From Marinilabilia sp. UBA5340 (GTDB lineage Bacteria; Bacteroidota; Bacteroidia; Bacteroidales; Marinilabiliaceae), in contig DHQK01000148.1 of assembly GCA_002411085.1 (NCBI GenBank), positions 1 through 13,059 on the forward strand: a stretch of DNA of 13,059 bases. The letters are read 5' to 3'. Below the pieces are notes generated by a model. The model did not search any database, was not told the origin of the DNA, and saw only the letters and a program-made list of their open reading frames with translations. This document shows, piece by piece, positions 1-6,829 of this stretch; within the stretch, counting starts at the first letter, position 1, and each line of letters opens with the position of its first letter. The position numbers and the translations under genes are program-made.

Positions 1-46
1 AAATCAGGACATACAATAAACTATGCGATTCCTTAACCCGAAAAAA

Positions 47-1087
47 TCAACCATTGTAGACACGATTCTCCTGCTCGGCAACACGGATAAAAGTTGTACG
101 CTTAGTAAGCTCTTTCAACCGCGAAGCTCCCACATAAGTACAGGTGCTTCGAAGCCCTCCGAGAATATCCTGTACGGTTTGCTCTACAGGCCCACGATAA
201 TCTACTTCCACTGTTTTTCCTTCGCTGGCACGGTATTCAGCCACTCCTCCAGCATGTTTATCCATGGCAGTAGACGAACTCATACCATAAAACTGCTTGT
301 ACCTGCGACCATCTCTTTCAACAACTTCTCCACCACTCTCATCATGACCGGCCAGCATTCCGCCCAGCATCACAAAATCAGCCCCTGCACCAAAGGCCTT
401 CGCCACATCACCGGGAGTAGTACAACCACCGTCACTGATAATCTGGCCTCCTATACCATGAGCAGCATCAGCACACTCAATAATCGCAGAAAGCTGGGGA
501 TACCCTACCCCTGTTTTCACGCGGGTAGTACACACAGAACCCGGCCCAATACCTACTTTCACGATGTCGGCCCCTGCAAGTAACAACTCCTCCACCATTT
601 CTCCGGTAACTACATTGCCAGCCATAATCACCTTATCCGGGAACGTTTCCCGGGCCTTCTTCACAAAGGCCACAAAATGTTCGGAATAACCATTGGCCAC
701 ATCAATGCACAAAAACTTTAAAGAAGGGTGATTTTGAAAGATGCGTTCTGCCTTCTCCAGATCCTGATTTCCCGTTCCCGTACTCACTGCAATATAGTTT
801 TCGATTCCTTTTCCGGCACCGGACAAAAACTGCCCCCATTCCTCAATAGTATAATGTTTATGAATAGCTGTGAACATTCTTTTTGCTGCCAGCGCCAATG
901 CCATATCAAAAGTACCAACGGTATCCATATTCGCCGCCATTACAGGCACACCAGTCCAAGCCGTTTCGGTGTGAAGAAACTTAAAAGTACGTTCCACATC
1001 GACCTGCGCCCGACTCGACAAAGTAGACCTTTTAGGACGAAACATTACATCCTTAAACCCAAGTTTTACATCATTCTCGATTCTCAT
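47..1087 (-). CDS. guaC: GMP reductase
   Basis: This 346-residue cytosolic enzyme reduces GMP to IMP with NADPH and release of ammonia, which lets guanine nucleotides be salvaged back to the purine branch point. It has the IMP dehydrogenase/GMP reductase TIM-barrel fold. The catalytic loop GPGSVCTTR places the nucleophile at Cys186 and the partner threonine at Thr188, the same numbering as E. coli GuaC (347 residues). The phosphate-binding segment SDGGC lies near 218-222, and a GMSSSTAM segment near 268-275 belongs to the mobile flap. There is no CBS-domain insert, and the length is that of GMP reductase rather than the longer IMP dehydrogenase. The ATG start gives the expected N-terminus; no clear Shine-Dalgarno precedes it. 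It lies downstream of gpmI on the same strand, but a terminator and a candidate promoter between them suggest separate transcription. The stop is close to the window edge and no terminator is visible in the last 46 bases. Confidence 0.97.
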   Translation of the reverse strand: MRIENDVKLGFKDVMFRPKRSTLSSRAQVDVERTFKFLHTETAWTGVPVMAANMDTVGTFDMALALAAKRMFTAIHKHYTIEEWGQFLSGAGKGIENYIAVSTGTGNQDLEKAERIFQNHPSLKFLCIDVANGYSEHFVAFVKKARETFPDKVIMAGNVVTGEMVEELLLAGADIVKVGIGPGSVCTTRVKTGVGYPQLSAIIECADAAHGIGGQIISDGGCTTPGDVAKAFGAGADFVMLGGMLAGHDESGGEVVERDGRRYKQFYGMSSSTAMDKHAGGVAEYRASEGKTVEVDYRGPVEQTVQDILGGLRSTCTYVGASRLKELTKRTTFIRVAEQENRVYNG

Positions 1088-1117
1088 CGCATTTCTGTTT
1101 TAAAATTCTTAACTGAT

Positions 1118-1146
1118 AATTTACTCCCGGCTTCCCTGGCTGTCAA
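1118..1146 (-). promoter_or_regulatory. candidate guaC promoter
   Basis: On the minus strand TTGACA (1146-1141) is followed, after exactly 17 bases, by TAAATT (1123-1118). The start codon of guaC begins about 30 bases further on, which would give a short 5' leader. The element lies just past the terminator of gpmI, where a guaC promoter would be expected. The -35/-10 pair fits the general sigma-70 pattern; the -10 part only half matches the Bacteroidota form TAnnTTTG, so the call is tentative. Confidence 0.4.
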
Positions 1147-1162
1147 CCCTTAATATTTTCCC

Positions 1163-1198
1163 AAAAAAAGGACAGCACCCCTGAGGATACCGTCCTTT
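1163..1198 (-). terminator. intrinsic terminator of gpmI
   Basis: Read on the minus strand, the RNA can form a 14-pair stem: AAAGGAC pairs with GTCCTTT, and the inner GGTATCC pairs with GGGTGCT using three G-U wobbles. The loop is UCAG and a run of seven U begins within the 3' arm and continues past it. The wobbles would be A-C mismatches on the plus strand, so the full stem exists only for minus-strand transcripts, which matches gpmI ending about 50 bases upstream. The outer seven pairs with flanking T-rich sequence could still act weakly in the other direction. Confidence 0.85.
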
Positions 1199-1246
1199 CT
1201 GTTTTTGCGGATAAAACACTCTTACGTTCTATCCATCTTTTATTAT

Positions 1247-2773
1247 CTATTCTATATTGATAAGACTCTTTCCGGTCATATCATCCGGTTTCTCAACGCC
1301 CATCAAATTCAATAACGAAGGGGCAACATCTGCCAGAATACCATCTTTAACCTCGCCTTTTCGCTCGGTCACCCAAATAAATGGAACCGGATTGAGTGAG
1401 TGAGCCGTATTAGGCGATCCATCAGGATTTACAGCGTTATCAGCATTTCCGTGGTCGGCAATTATTATTGCCTCATAGCCATTTTCCTTTGCAGCTTCCA
1501 CTACATCTTTCAGACAGGAATCCACTGCTTTCACTGCTTTCTCAATGGCTTCGTAAACGCCGGTATGTCCAACCATATCGCCATTGGCAAAATTCAGACA
1601 AACAAAATCATATTTTTTCTTGTTCAATTCGCCGACAATAGCATCCCTCACCTCGTAAGCACTCATTTCTGGTTGCAAGTCATAGGTCGCTACTTTTGGG
1701 GAATTGATCAGAATGCGGTCTTCTCCTTCGAATACTTCTTCACGTCCACCTGAAAAGAAGAATGTTACATGTGCATATTTTTCAGTTTCAGCAATTCTGA
1801 GCTGTTTCAATCCATTCTGAGCAACAACTTCACCCATGGTGTTCTTCACATTGTCTTTGTCGAACAAGATGTGCATCCCTTTAAAAGTGGCATCATAAGG
1901 CGTCAAAGTACAATAGTGCAATGGAATGGTTTTCATATCGTATTCAGGCATATCCTGCTGGGTAAGCACCTGTGTGATTTCCCGGGCCCGATCATTGCGA
2001 AAGTTAAAGAAAACAACCACATCACCTTCCTGAATAGTACCAACCGGTTTACCATCTTCATCTACATTCACAATAGGTTTGATAAACTCATCGGTAACAT
2101 CATTGTCATAAGATTCCTGAATGGAGGCAACAAGATCATTGGTCTCTGTCCCTTTACCTTTCACCATCAGATCGTAAGCCTCTTTGACACGCTCCCAGCG
2201 TTTATCACGATCCATGGCATAATAACGACCAATAACAGAAGCCACTTTCCCTACCGAAGTTTTCAGGTGATCAAGCAATTCAGTCATATAACCTTTACCG
2301 CTTTTGGGGTCGGTATCACGACCATCCATAAAGGCATGAACAAATACTTTCTCCAATCCAAAATCTTTAGCGACATCAGTAAGTTTATAAAGATGTTCCT
2401 GACTACTGTGTACTCCACCTTTTGATACCAATCCGAGAAAATGCACCTGTTTATCATTTTCTTTTGCGTAATTATAGGCTTTCACCAATTCAGGATTTTC
2501 CGATATACTATTGTCCTTTATGGCCAGATTGATCTTCACCAAATCCTGATAGACTACACGACCCGCACCGATATTGAGGTGCCCTACTTCAGAGTTTCCC
2601 ATTTGTCCGTCGGGCAATCCAACATTTTCGCCTGAAGCCTGAAGTTGTGCATTGGGATATTTCTTAACAAGACTCTCAAAATAGGGCGCACCAGCAGTAT
2701 AAATCACATCAGATTTATCTCTTTTTCCATATCCCCATCCATCGAGAATAATTAATATGGTTTTTTTGTCCAT
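1247..2773 (-). CDS. gpmI: 2,3-bisphosphoglycerate-independent phosphoglycerate mutase
   Basis: This 508-residue cytosolic enzyme interconverts 3- and 2-phosphoglycerate in glycolysis and gluconeogenesis through a phosphoserine intermediate and two metal ions, usually manganese. It belongs to the alkaline phosphatase superfamily. The metal-binding and catalytic residues are all visible: Asp11 in ILDGWG, the phosphorylated Ser61 in MGNSEVGH, His122 in GGVHS, Asp150 and Asp153 in MDGRDTDP, Arg183, Arg259 and Arg262 in NFRNDRAR, Lys332, Asp399 and His403 in NGDMVGH, Asp440-His441 in ADHGN, and His458 in TAHSLNPVPF. The length is normal for the family. The ATG directly precedes the conserved first strand (KKTILIILDGWG), so the start is secure. 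A -7-type promoter element lies about 80 bases upstream, a 10-pair hairpin falls in the inferred leader, and a strong intrinsic terminator follows the stop. Confidence 0.98.
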   Translation of the reverse strand: MDKKTILIILDGWGYGKRDKSDVIYTAGAPYFESLVKKYPNAQLQASGENVGLPDGQMGNSEVGHLNIGAGRVVYQDLVKINLAIKDNSISENPELVKAYNYAKENDKQVHFLGLVSKGGVHSSQEHLYKLTDVAKDFGLEKVFVHAFMDGRDTDPKSGKGYMTELLDHLKTSVGKVASVIGRYYAMDRDKRWERVKEAYDLMVKGKGTETNDLVASIQESYDNDVTDEFIKPIVNVDEDGKPVGTIQEGDVVVFFNFRNDRAREITQVLTQQDMPEYDMKTIPLHYCTLTPYDATFKGMHILFDKDNVKNTMGEVVAQNGLKQLRIAETEKYAHVTFFFSGGREEVFEGEDRILINSPKVATYDLQPEMSAYEVRDAIVGELNKKKYDFVCLNFANGDMVGHTGVYEAIEKAVKAVDSCLKDVVEAAKENGYEAIIIADHGNADNAVNPDGSPNTAHSLNPVPFIWVTERKGEVKDGILADVAPSLLNLMGVEKPDDMTGKSLINIE

Positions 2774-2805
2774 GATTATTTAATTTTTATTGAATTTCCG
2801 CTTGT

Positions 2806-2835
2806 TCAATGAAGAAACAAACAACTCTTCATTGA
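2806..2835 (-). repeat. perfect inverted repeat in the gpmI leader
   Basis: TCAATGAAGA (2806-2815) and TCTTCATTGA (2826-2835) are exact inverted copies of 10 bases with a 10-base A/C-rich loop between them on the plus strand. If transcription starts near 2845, the hairpin sits in the 5' leader of gpmI about 33-62 bases before the start codon. A third partial copy, CAATG at 2841-2845, can also pair with CATTG at 2830-2834, so a competing smaller hairpin is possible. It may be an RNA control element or a protein-binding site; the sequence does not say which. Confidence 0.5.
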
Positions 2836-2850
2836 GTTTACAATGAGGGC

Positions 2851-2858
2851 CAAAAGTA
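2851..2858 (-). promoter_or_regulatory. candidate gpmI promoter (-7 element)
   Basis: On the minus strand the octamer TACTTTTG is an exact match to the Bacteroidota -7 consensus TAnnTTTG. It lies about 78 bases upstream of the gpmI start and points toward it. A TTTG at 2875-2872 is too close to be a well-spaced -33 element, so only the -7 part is supported. Confidence 0.5.
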
Positions 2859-3216
2859 CCTATTTTGCCATCAAAAAAAAAGCTCAGGGTGTTAAGGAAG
2901 TTAAAAATCGCCCCCATCAAAAGTCTTATACAAAGGAAACACCTGCCATATTTATTCATCACTCATTGTTTATTCTTACCTGATCGCTGCTCTTTAGTTT
3001 TTAATTTCTGAACCATTTTCGAAACGTCCAATCCTCATTTTTGAACACCCTCGGTTAAAAGTCAGGAACAATAAGGGGGTGAAAATGTGTAATTTTTCAT
3101 TTTTCGCAAATCAAAAATTCCACTACAAGAAGACACGAACAACAATAAAACCCTATAATTCAACCCAGTGATAATTTAACCCCCAACTTAGAACAAGAAA
3201 GATCTTTAAATTCTTC

Positions 3217-3224
3217 TAAATTTG
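3217..3224 (+). promoter_or_regulatory. candidate GH28 promoter (-7 element)
   Basis: TAAATTTG matches the Bacteroidota -7 consensus TAnnTTTG exactly and lies 33 bases before the start codon of the GH28 gene, which implies a leader of about 25-30 bases. No TTG or TTTG is found at the usual -33 distance, so an activator may be needed or the call may be wrong. Confidence 0.5.
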
Positions 3225-3257
3225 AACATTGAAGACGTTTGAAAAACATTTAGCGAT

Positions 3258-4853
3258 ATGACCACTACTTTTTTAGAAAAACCAACACGACTGAAGATAT
3301 TTTTCAGAGCATTCATTGGGCTGCTTATTCTAAGCGGAATACAGGCAGAGGCACAACAAAACCATTACGATGCTGTACCGCCAGAAATCGCCAGCGTGAA
3401 TGCACCTTTTGAGATGCCGGAATTCAGTCGCCCCGTATTTCCTGAAAGGACATTTGACATACGTAATTTTGGAGCCCAGGAAAAAGGAACCCAAAACACA
3501 AAATGTACCCAAGCTATCCATGAGGCTATAGATGCAGCAGCTGCCTCCGGCGGCGGCAAAGTACTGATCCCCGAAGGAAATTGGCTTACTGGCCCTGTTC
3601 ATCTTCGCAGTAATATAAATCTACATTTTGAAGAGGGAGCAGTGTTGTTTTTCAGCGAAGACAAAGAGGACTACCTCCCGGTAGTACTCCACCGTTATGA
3701 GGGAGTGGAGGCCTACAATTACTCTTCGCTTATTTATGCTAAAAATGTAAAAAACGTAGCCATTACGGGGAAAGGTATTCTGGAAGGGCAGGGTCAACAC
3801 TGGCTTGAATGGGGCACTGTCCAACCCCGTGCAGAAGCCACCCAAGTGCCTCTCTCGCGCAGAAAAAACTTCGGTAAAGGCGCAGGCAAAGAAGGTATGC
3901 GCCCCAGTTTTGTGGTATTCTGGGAATCGGAGGATATTTTTATCGAAGGCATCACCCTCCGGGAGAGCCCCATGTGGAACATCCACCTCATCTACTCCAA
4001 TCATATTGTGGTTCGTGACATCACCATCAACAGTGTGAAATCGCATAACGGAGATGGCATTGTTCTGGATTCCTCAAGCGATGCACTTTTGGAATACAAT
4101 CATCTGAGTACCGGTGATGATGCTATTGTGCTTAAATCCGGCTTCAATGAAGAAGGACTGAAAATAAACATTCCAACAGAGAACGTAGTCATACGCAATT
4201 ATTATGCATACGATGTACGCACCGGAAGCGGCGGTGTGGTCTTTGGGAGTGAAACCTCAGGCGGAATTCGCAATATCTATGTGCATGATGCCCTTTTTGA
4301 AAAATGTGACAGGGGAATCCGTTTTAAAACAGCACGTGGACGCGGAAACATAACAGAAAACATCATTATTCGGGATGTTCAAATGAAAAACATCAAATAC
4401 GAAGCAATCAACTTTAACACAGCCTACACCGGAGCTGGCATTGGCCCATCTCCTCTTGTGAGAAACATAGACATCCGGAATGTTAAGATTGACGGCGTTC
4501 CAAATGCCATCGTATTGAACGGGCTACCTGAAAAATGGCTTGAAAACATTTACATGGAAAACATTTCTGCTGTTAATGCCAAAGAAGGAATTCGTCTGGC
4601 AAGGGCAAAAAGCCTGGTAATGAAAGACATTTATATTGAATCTGAAGCCAGGGCCATGATTGCTGATGACGTTTATGAAGTGAAATTTGAAAACGTTGTA
4701 CTCAAAGACAAAACAGGCGGCAAACCTGTTTTACTTAAAGGAAGGTACTCCGGAGCCATAGTTGCATCTGATTTATCTGAAAAAGATATTGAATTTGAAG
4801 AAGGTGCCGATAAAGACATACTAATGGAGCATTTACCCTCTGCCAGTTGGTAA
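3258..4853 (+). CDS. secreted glycoside hydrolase family 28 (polygalacturonase-like)
   Basis: This 531-residue protein is a right-handed beta-helix GH28 enzyme, a family that hydrolyses galacturonic-acid linkages in pectins by inversion. A signal peptide is visible (hydrophobic core about 19-28, likely cleavage after AEA at 32), so it is exported. The helix begins with the NFGAQEKGT segment typical of the family. Active-site matches to Aspergillus niger endopolygalacturonase II are Asp266 in NGDG, Asp287-Asp288 in STGDDAIVLKS, and Arg355/Lys357 in RFK. The GHG motif, whose histidine is a known active-site residue, reads GSG here with Ser324 in its place, although the surrounding GGVVFGSE and SGGIRN are well kept. 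Substrate may therefore differ from plain homogalacturonan. It is the only plus-strand gene in the window and has no SusC/SusD, transporter or other pectinase next to it. No C-terminal sorting domain is evident. Confidence 0.92.
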   Translation: MTTTFLEKPTRLKIFFRAFIGLLILSGIQAEAQQNHYDAVPPEIASVNAPFEMPEFSRPVFPERTFDIRNFGAQEKGTQNTKCTQAIHEAIDAAAASGGGKVLIPEGNWLTGPVHLRSNINLHFEEGAVLFFSEDKEDYLPVVLHRYEGVEAYNYSSLIYAKNVKNVAITGKGILEGQGQHWLEWGTVQPRAEATQVPLSRRKNFGKGAGKEGMRPSFVVFWESEDIFIEGITLRESPMWNIHLIYSNHIVVRDITINSVKSHNGDGIVLDSSSDALLEYNHLSTGDDAIVLKSGFNEEGLKINIPTENVVIRNYYAYDVRTGSGGVVFGSETSGGIRNIYVHDALFEKCDRGIRFKTARGRGNITENIIIRDVQMKNIKYEAINFNTAYTGAGIGPSPLVRNIDIRNVKIDGVPNAIVLNGLPEKWLENIYMENISAVNAKEGIRLARAKSLVMKDIYIESEARAMIADDVYEVKFENVVLKDKTGGKPVLLKGRYSGAIVASDLSEKDIEFEEGADKDILMEHLPSASW

Positions 4854-4859
4854 CTATCA

Positions 4860-4920
4860 GAAAAACACAAAAACACCCGAATACAAAAGGATATCATTGA
4901 TATGCAGCATATTGTTTTTC
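4860..4920. repeat. nested inverted repeats between convergent genes
   Basis: An outer pair, GAAAAACA (4860-4867) and TGTTTTTC (4913-4920), encloses two perfect 13-base palindromes that share four bases: ATATCA-T-TGATAT (4891-4903) and ATATGC-A-GCATAT (4900-4912). AAAAACAC is also tandemly duplicated at 4861-4876. The position, between the ends of the GH28 gene and the converging ketolase gene, suggests transcription termination in both directions, but the stems are AT-rich and the layout is not that of a classic intrinsic terminator. Confidence 0.4.
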
Positions 4921-4930
4921 CGGGGAGTGC

Positions 4931-5608
4931 TTAAATCATTTTTTTCTGATAAAGCTTCCACCAGGGTGTGCCTGGAGATTGATGGTGCTCGTAATGATAA
5001 CCAAAGAACCAGCATGACAGAAAAGCCAGGGTGTGGTTCCGCTGAAGTGTCCGGGATCGATAAGGCATCATTTCATCCCGGTGAGGCTGACGATGCGGTG
5101 CATAGACACCAAAATAAAACATTTGAAAGGTCGAAAGAAATGCAGGAACAATCCATAAAATCACAAGACGCATTTCGGAAAACCATATTGAAAGCACATT
5201 AAACAAAATGGCCATAATCAAAATCTGCCAGATGGTTACATACCTCCACATAAATGTAAAATACCAGATAAAAAAGTTCTGCGATCTCTCACAATAATCA
5301 GGGTCTGCACCAGTACCCGGATGATCGTGATGTTTCTGATGATTCTTTTTTAAGCGGGCGAAAGAGAGTCCGGCATAAAGGAAACTGGCGACAGTTCCGA
5401 CAATCCTGTTTGTAGTGTCATGAAACGGTCTGATGGTGCCATGCATCCCGTCGTGCCCAGTTATAAAAAGTCCGGTAAAAAGATGTGCCTGAATTAAAAC
5501 ATGCAAATACATCCATGGATTAGAAAGATTCATCTCCACAAAAAGCAGAGAAAATGCCAGATGCCCAAACCAGGCCAACACAACGATTATTGCTATAAAA
5601 ACTCCCAT
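4931..5608 (-). CDS. crtW: CrtW-type beta-carotene ketolase
   Basis: This 225-residue integral membrane protein belongs to the fatty acid desaturase/hydroxylase superfamily of di-iron enzymes. Its motifs point to the CrtW ketolases, which introduce the 4-keto group on beta-ionone rings (beta-carotene to echinenone and canthaxanthin; zeaxanthin to astaxanthin). The histidine boxes are HDGMH (52-56), HQKHHDH (90-96) and HYEHH (205-209). CrtW-like context includes PGTGADPDY after box two, FGVYAPHR (166-173) and the SPGTPWW ending (211-217). Hydrophobic stretches lie near 1-24, 33-50, 66-82, 110-142 and 146-168. It is slightly shorter than typical CrtW proteins (about 240-260), mainly at the N-terminus, but aligns from the first helix. 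Box one has Gly54 where known CrtW proteins have alanine. It starts 11 bases after the thioredoxin-fold gene, so they are probably cotranscribed. No other carotenoid gene is in the window. A related hydroxylase or desaturase remains possible. Confidence 0.78.
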   Translation of the reverse strand: MGVFIAIIVVLAWFGHLAFSLLFVEMNLSNPWMYLHVLIQAHLFTGLFITGHDGMHGTIRPFHDTTNRIVGTVASFLYAGLSFARLKKNHQKHHDHPGTGADPDYCERSQNFFIWYFTFMWRYVTIWQILIMAILFNVLSIWFSEMRLVILWIVPAFLSTFQMFYFGVYAPHRQPHRDEMMPYRSRTLQRNHTLAFLSCWFFGYHYEHHQSPGTPWWKLYQKKMI

Positions 5609-5619
5609 TCGTCACTTCA

Positions 5620-6201
5620 TTAAACCAAATCACAGGCTTCTGCAGGCATCCAGTGAGCATCACGTCCATCCCATTTTACGTTGCAGCCAATAGGGTTGGT
5701 AGCTTCAACAGGTGATGGTGCTCCACTGGTGAGCGCATTCAGTACTATATCAAGCGTATTCTCAGTAATTCTACGTGCATCACAGGGTGAATCAACGCCT
5801 CGTCCGGTATAAACAAGCTTTCGGTTCTCGTCGAAAACGTAAAAATGAGGGGTGCGCAATGCTCCATAGGCTCGTGCAACATCCTGTCTTTCATCACGCA
5901 GATAAACCCATGGAAACTTTTCTGATGCCATACGTTCCACCATGTGTGCAAAATCATCCTCTGCATAGGTGTTTTCGCTATTGGAATTGATCCCTACAAA
6001 ACGAACACCTCTACCAGAAAATTTATCAGCAGTAGCCCGGGTAACCTCATCGGATCCCAAAACATAAGGACAGTGATTGCAGGTAAAAAACACCACCAAC
6101 CATGGAGACTCAGAAAAATCACTCAGAGAATAAGTTTTACCATCGGTGGCCGGCAATCGAAAATCCGGTGCATCTTGTCCTGTATTCAAAGTAAAAGCCA
6201 T
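5620..6201 (-). CDS. thioredoxin-fold protein with CNHCP motif (AhpC/TSA-like)
   Basis: The 193-residue product is a soluble thioredoxin-fold protein of the AhpC/TSA-Redoxin type. It opens with the family pattern GQDAPDFRLPATDGKTYSL, carries a redox motif CNHCPYV (Cys41 and Cys44), follows with VGINSNS and RTPHFYVFDENRKLVYTGR, and ends with the conserved IGCNVKW near 172-178. Such proteins are annotated as thioredoxin family proteins or putative peroxiredoxins; substrates are mostly unknown. No signal peptide is seen with this start. The ATG at 6201 is chosen because the residues from MAFTLNTG match the usual beginning of the family; the frame could be extended 9 codons to a TTG at 6228, but this adds an atypical segment. 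Further cysteines lie at about 140, 173 and 190. It is tightly linked to the ketolase gene downstream, which hints at a role in pigment or redox stress, an inference only. Confidence 0.85.
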   Translation of the reverse strand: MAFTLNTGQDAPDFRLPATDGKTYSLSDFSESPWLVVFFTCNHCPYVLGSDEVTRATADKFSGRGVRFVGINSNSENTYAEDDFAHMVERMASEKFPWVYLRDERQDVARAYGALRTPHFYVFDENRKLVYTGRGVDSPCDARRITENTLDIVLNALTSGAPSPVEATNPIGCNVKWDGRDAHWMPAEACDLV

Positions 6202-6294
6202 AAGCAAAATGTTTTTGCAAAGAAACAATCAACCCCGCATTAGGTTTAATCAGATTCACAATACGTAAAAAACGAATACTGCAAACAGATTCCT

Positions 6295-6768
6295 TCAGGC
6301 TTCCATGGAGTTCGCGCCAGATTGCCTTCTCCGGGAAAGAGGTTTTAAAACCAAAACTATTTCATTAACTACGCTCCAGGGGTATCCTGAGAAATCATAA
6401 ATAAAAACAGTCTGGTTATTCAGTCTGAATTCGGCTTTATGGCCCTGAATGATCACATCATCAAGCATATTCCTTTTGAAAGAATGGGATTTTTGATGCG
6501 AATTTTTAAACTCTACTTTATCTTCTAAAATTTGGAGATAATTGTGTTCCTTAACCAGTCGCCGGTCTATTAATGCAAAACCTATATTCCCGATTCCGGA
6601 CACAAGAAGTGCAAAAGACAATAAAAAGAAGCCTGAAGCAGGATTTGCATTAAACAGTCCAAAGAGACCTATTGCAAGGCCAATAACGCCAAGGGTAATA
6701 TAGAGTCGTTTTCGGGAAGTGCCAAGCCGGCGACGGCCATAAAACTCAATTTTGTAATTTTGTGACAT
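6295..6768 (-). CDS. small membrane protein of unknown function
   Basis: I do not recognise this 157-residue protein. It has a short basic N-terminus (GRRRLGTSRKR, about 11-21), two hydrophobic segments (about 22-40 and 46-67) joined by a short turn containing NANPASG, then a soluble part of about 90 residues. The basic N-terminus and the basic DRRLVKEH after the second segment suggest that both ends face the cytoplasm. The soluble part alternates short polar and hydrophobic strands (LQILEDKVEFKN, DDVIIQGHKAEFRLNN, TVFIYDFSGYPW), a pattern seen in bacterial PH-like membrane proteins, but that is only a resemblance. A good -7 element lies 18 bases upstream. It probably starts a transcript that may run on, across about 93 bases, into the thioredoxin-fold and ketolase genes. 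Confidence 0.75.
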   Translation of the reverse strand: MSQNYKIEFYGRRRLGTSRKRLYITLGVIGLAIGLFGLFNANPASGFFLLSFALLVSGIGNIGFALIDRRLVKEHNYLQILEDKVEFKNSHQKSHSFKRNMLDDVIIQGHKAEFRLNNQTVFIYDFSGYPWSVVNEIVLVLKPLSRRRQSGANSMEA

Positions 6769-6785
6769 AGCTTTTAGAATTTCAT

Positions 6786-6793
6786 CAAAGATA
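6786..6793 (-). promoter_or_regulatory. candidate promoter (-7 element) of the membrane protein-thioredoxin-ketolase cluster
   Basis: On the minus strand TATCTTTG matches the Bacteroidota -7 consensus TAnnTTTG exactly, 18 bases before the start of the 157-residue membrane protein gene. This implies a leader of roughly a dozen bases. It lies in the 61-base gap after the sensor kinase, which suggests that the cluster is transcribed independently of the kinase. No clear -33 TTG is present. Confidence 0.55.
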
Positions 6794-6829
6794 GTAATTA
6801 TCAGACTACATCACTGCTTTCACTGTTTA

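Larger units (their letters stand above)
2774..3257. other. 484-base divergent intergenic region
   Basis: This AT-rich gap separates gpmI (minus) from the GH28 gene (plus). It holds a candidate gpmI promoter and leader hairpin on the left and a candidate GH28 promoter on the right. The middle, about 2960-3200, shows no convincing gene, RNA or long repeat; the only structure noted is a weak AAAATG/CATTTT inverted pair near 3084-3105. A 60-codon reading frame at 2780-2962 on the minus strand overlaps the inferred gpmI leader and is not credible as a gene. Confidence 0.6.

Noticed and set aside
23..583. Long plus-strand reading frame of 186 codons
   Set aside because: It lies wholly antisense to guaC, whose protein has every family motif. 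The antisense translation has no recognisable domain.
1769..2425. Plus-strand reading frame of 218 codons
   Set aside because: It is antisense to gpmI and is explained by the codon use of that gene.
2780..2962. Minus-strand 60-codon frame upstream of gpmI
   Set aside because: It overlaps the candidate gpmI promoter and the leader hairpin, has no recognisable motif and low-complexity residues, and no promoter of its own.
4897..5202. Plus-strand 101-codon frame after the GH28 gene
   Set aside because: It is antisense to the ketolase, whose histidine boxes are intact.
6199..6228. N-terminal extension of the thioredoxin-fold protein to a TTG at 6228
   Set aside because: The ATG at 6201 yields the usual beginning of the family; the extra nine residues match nothing and would need a rare start codon.
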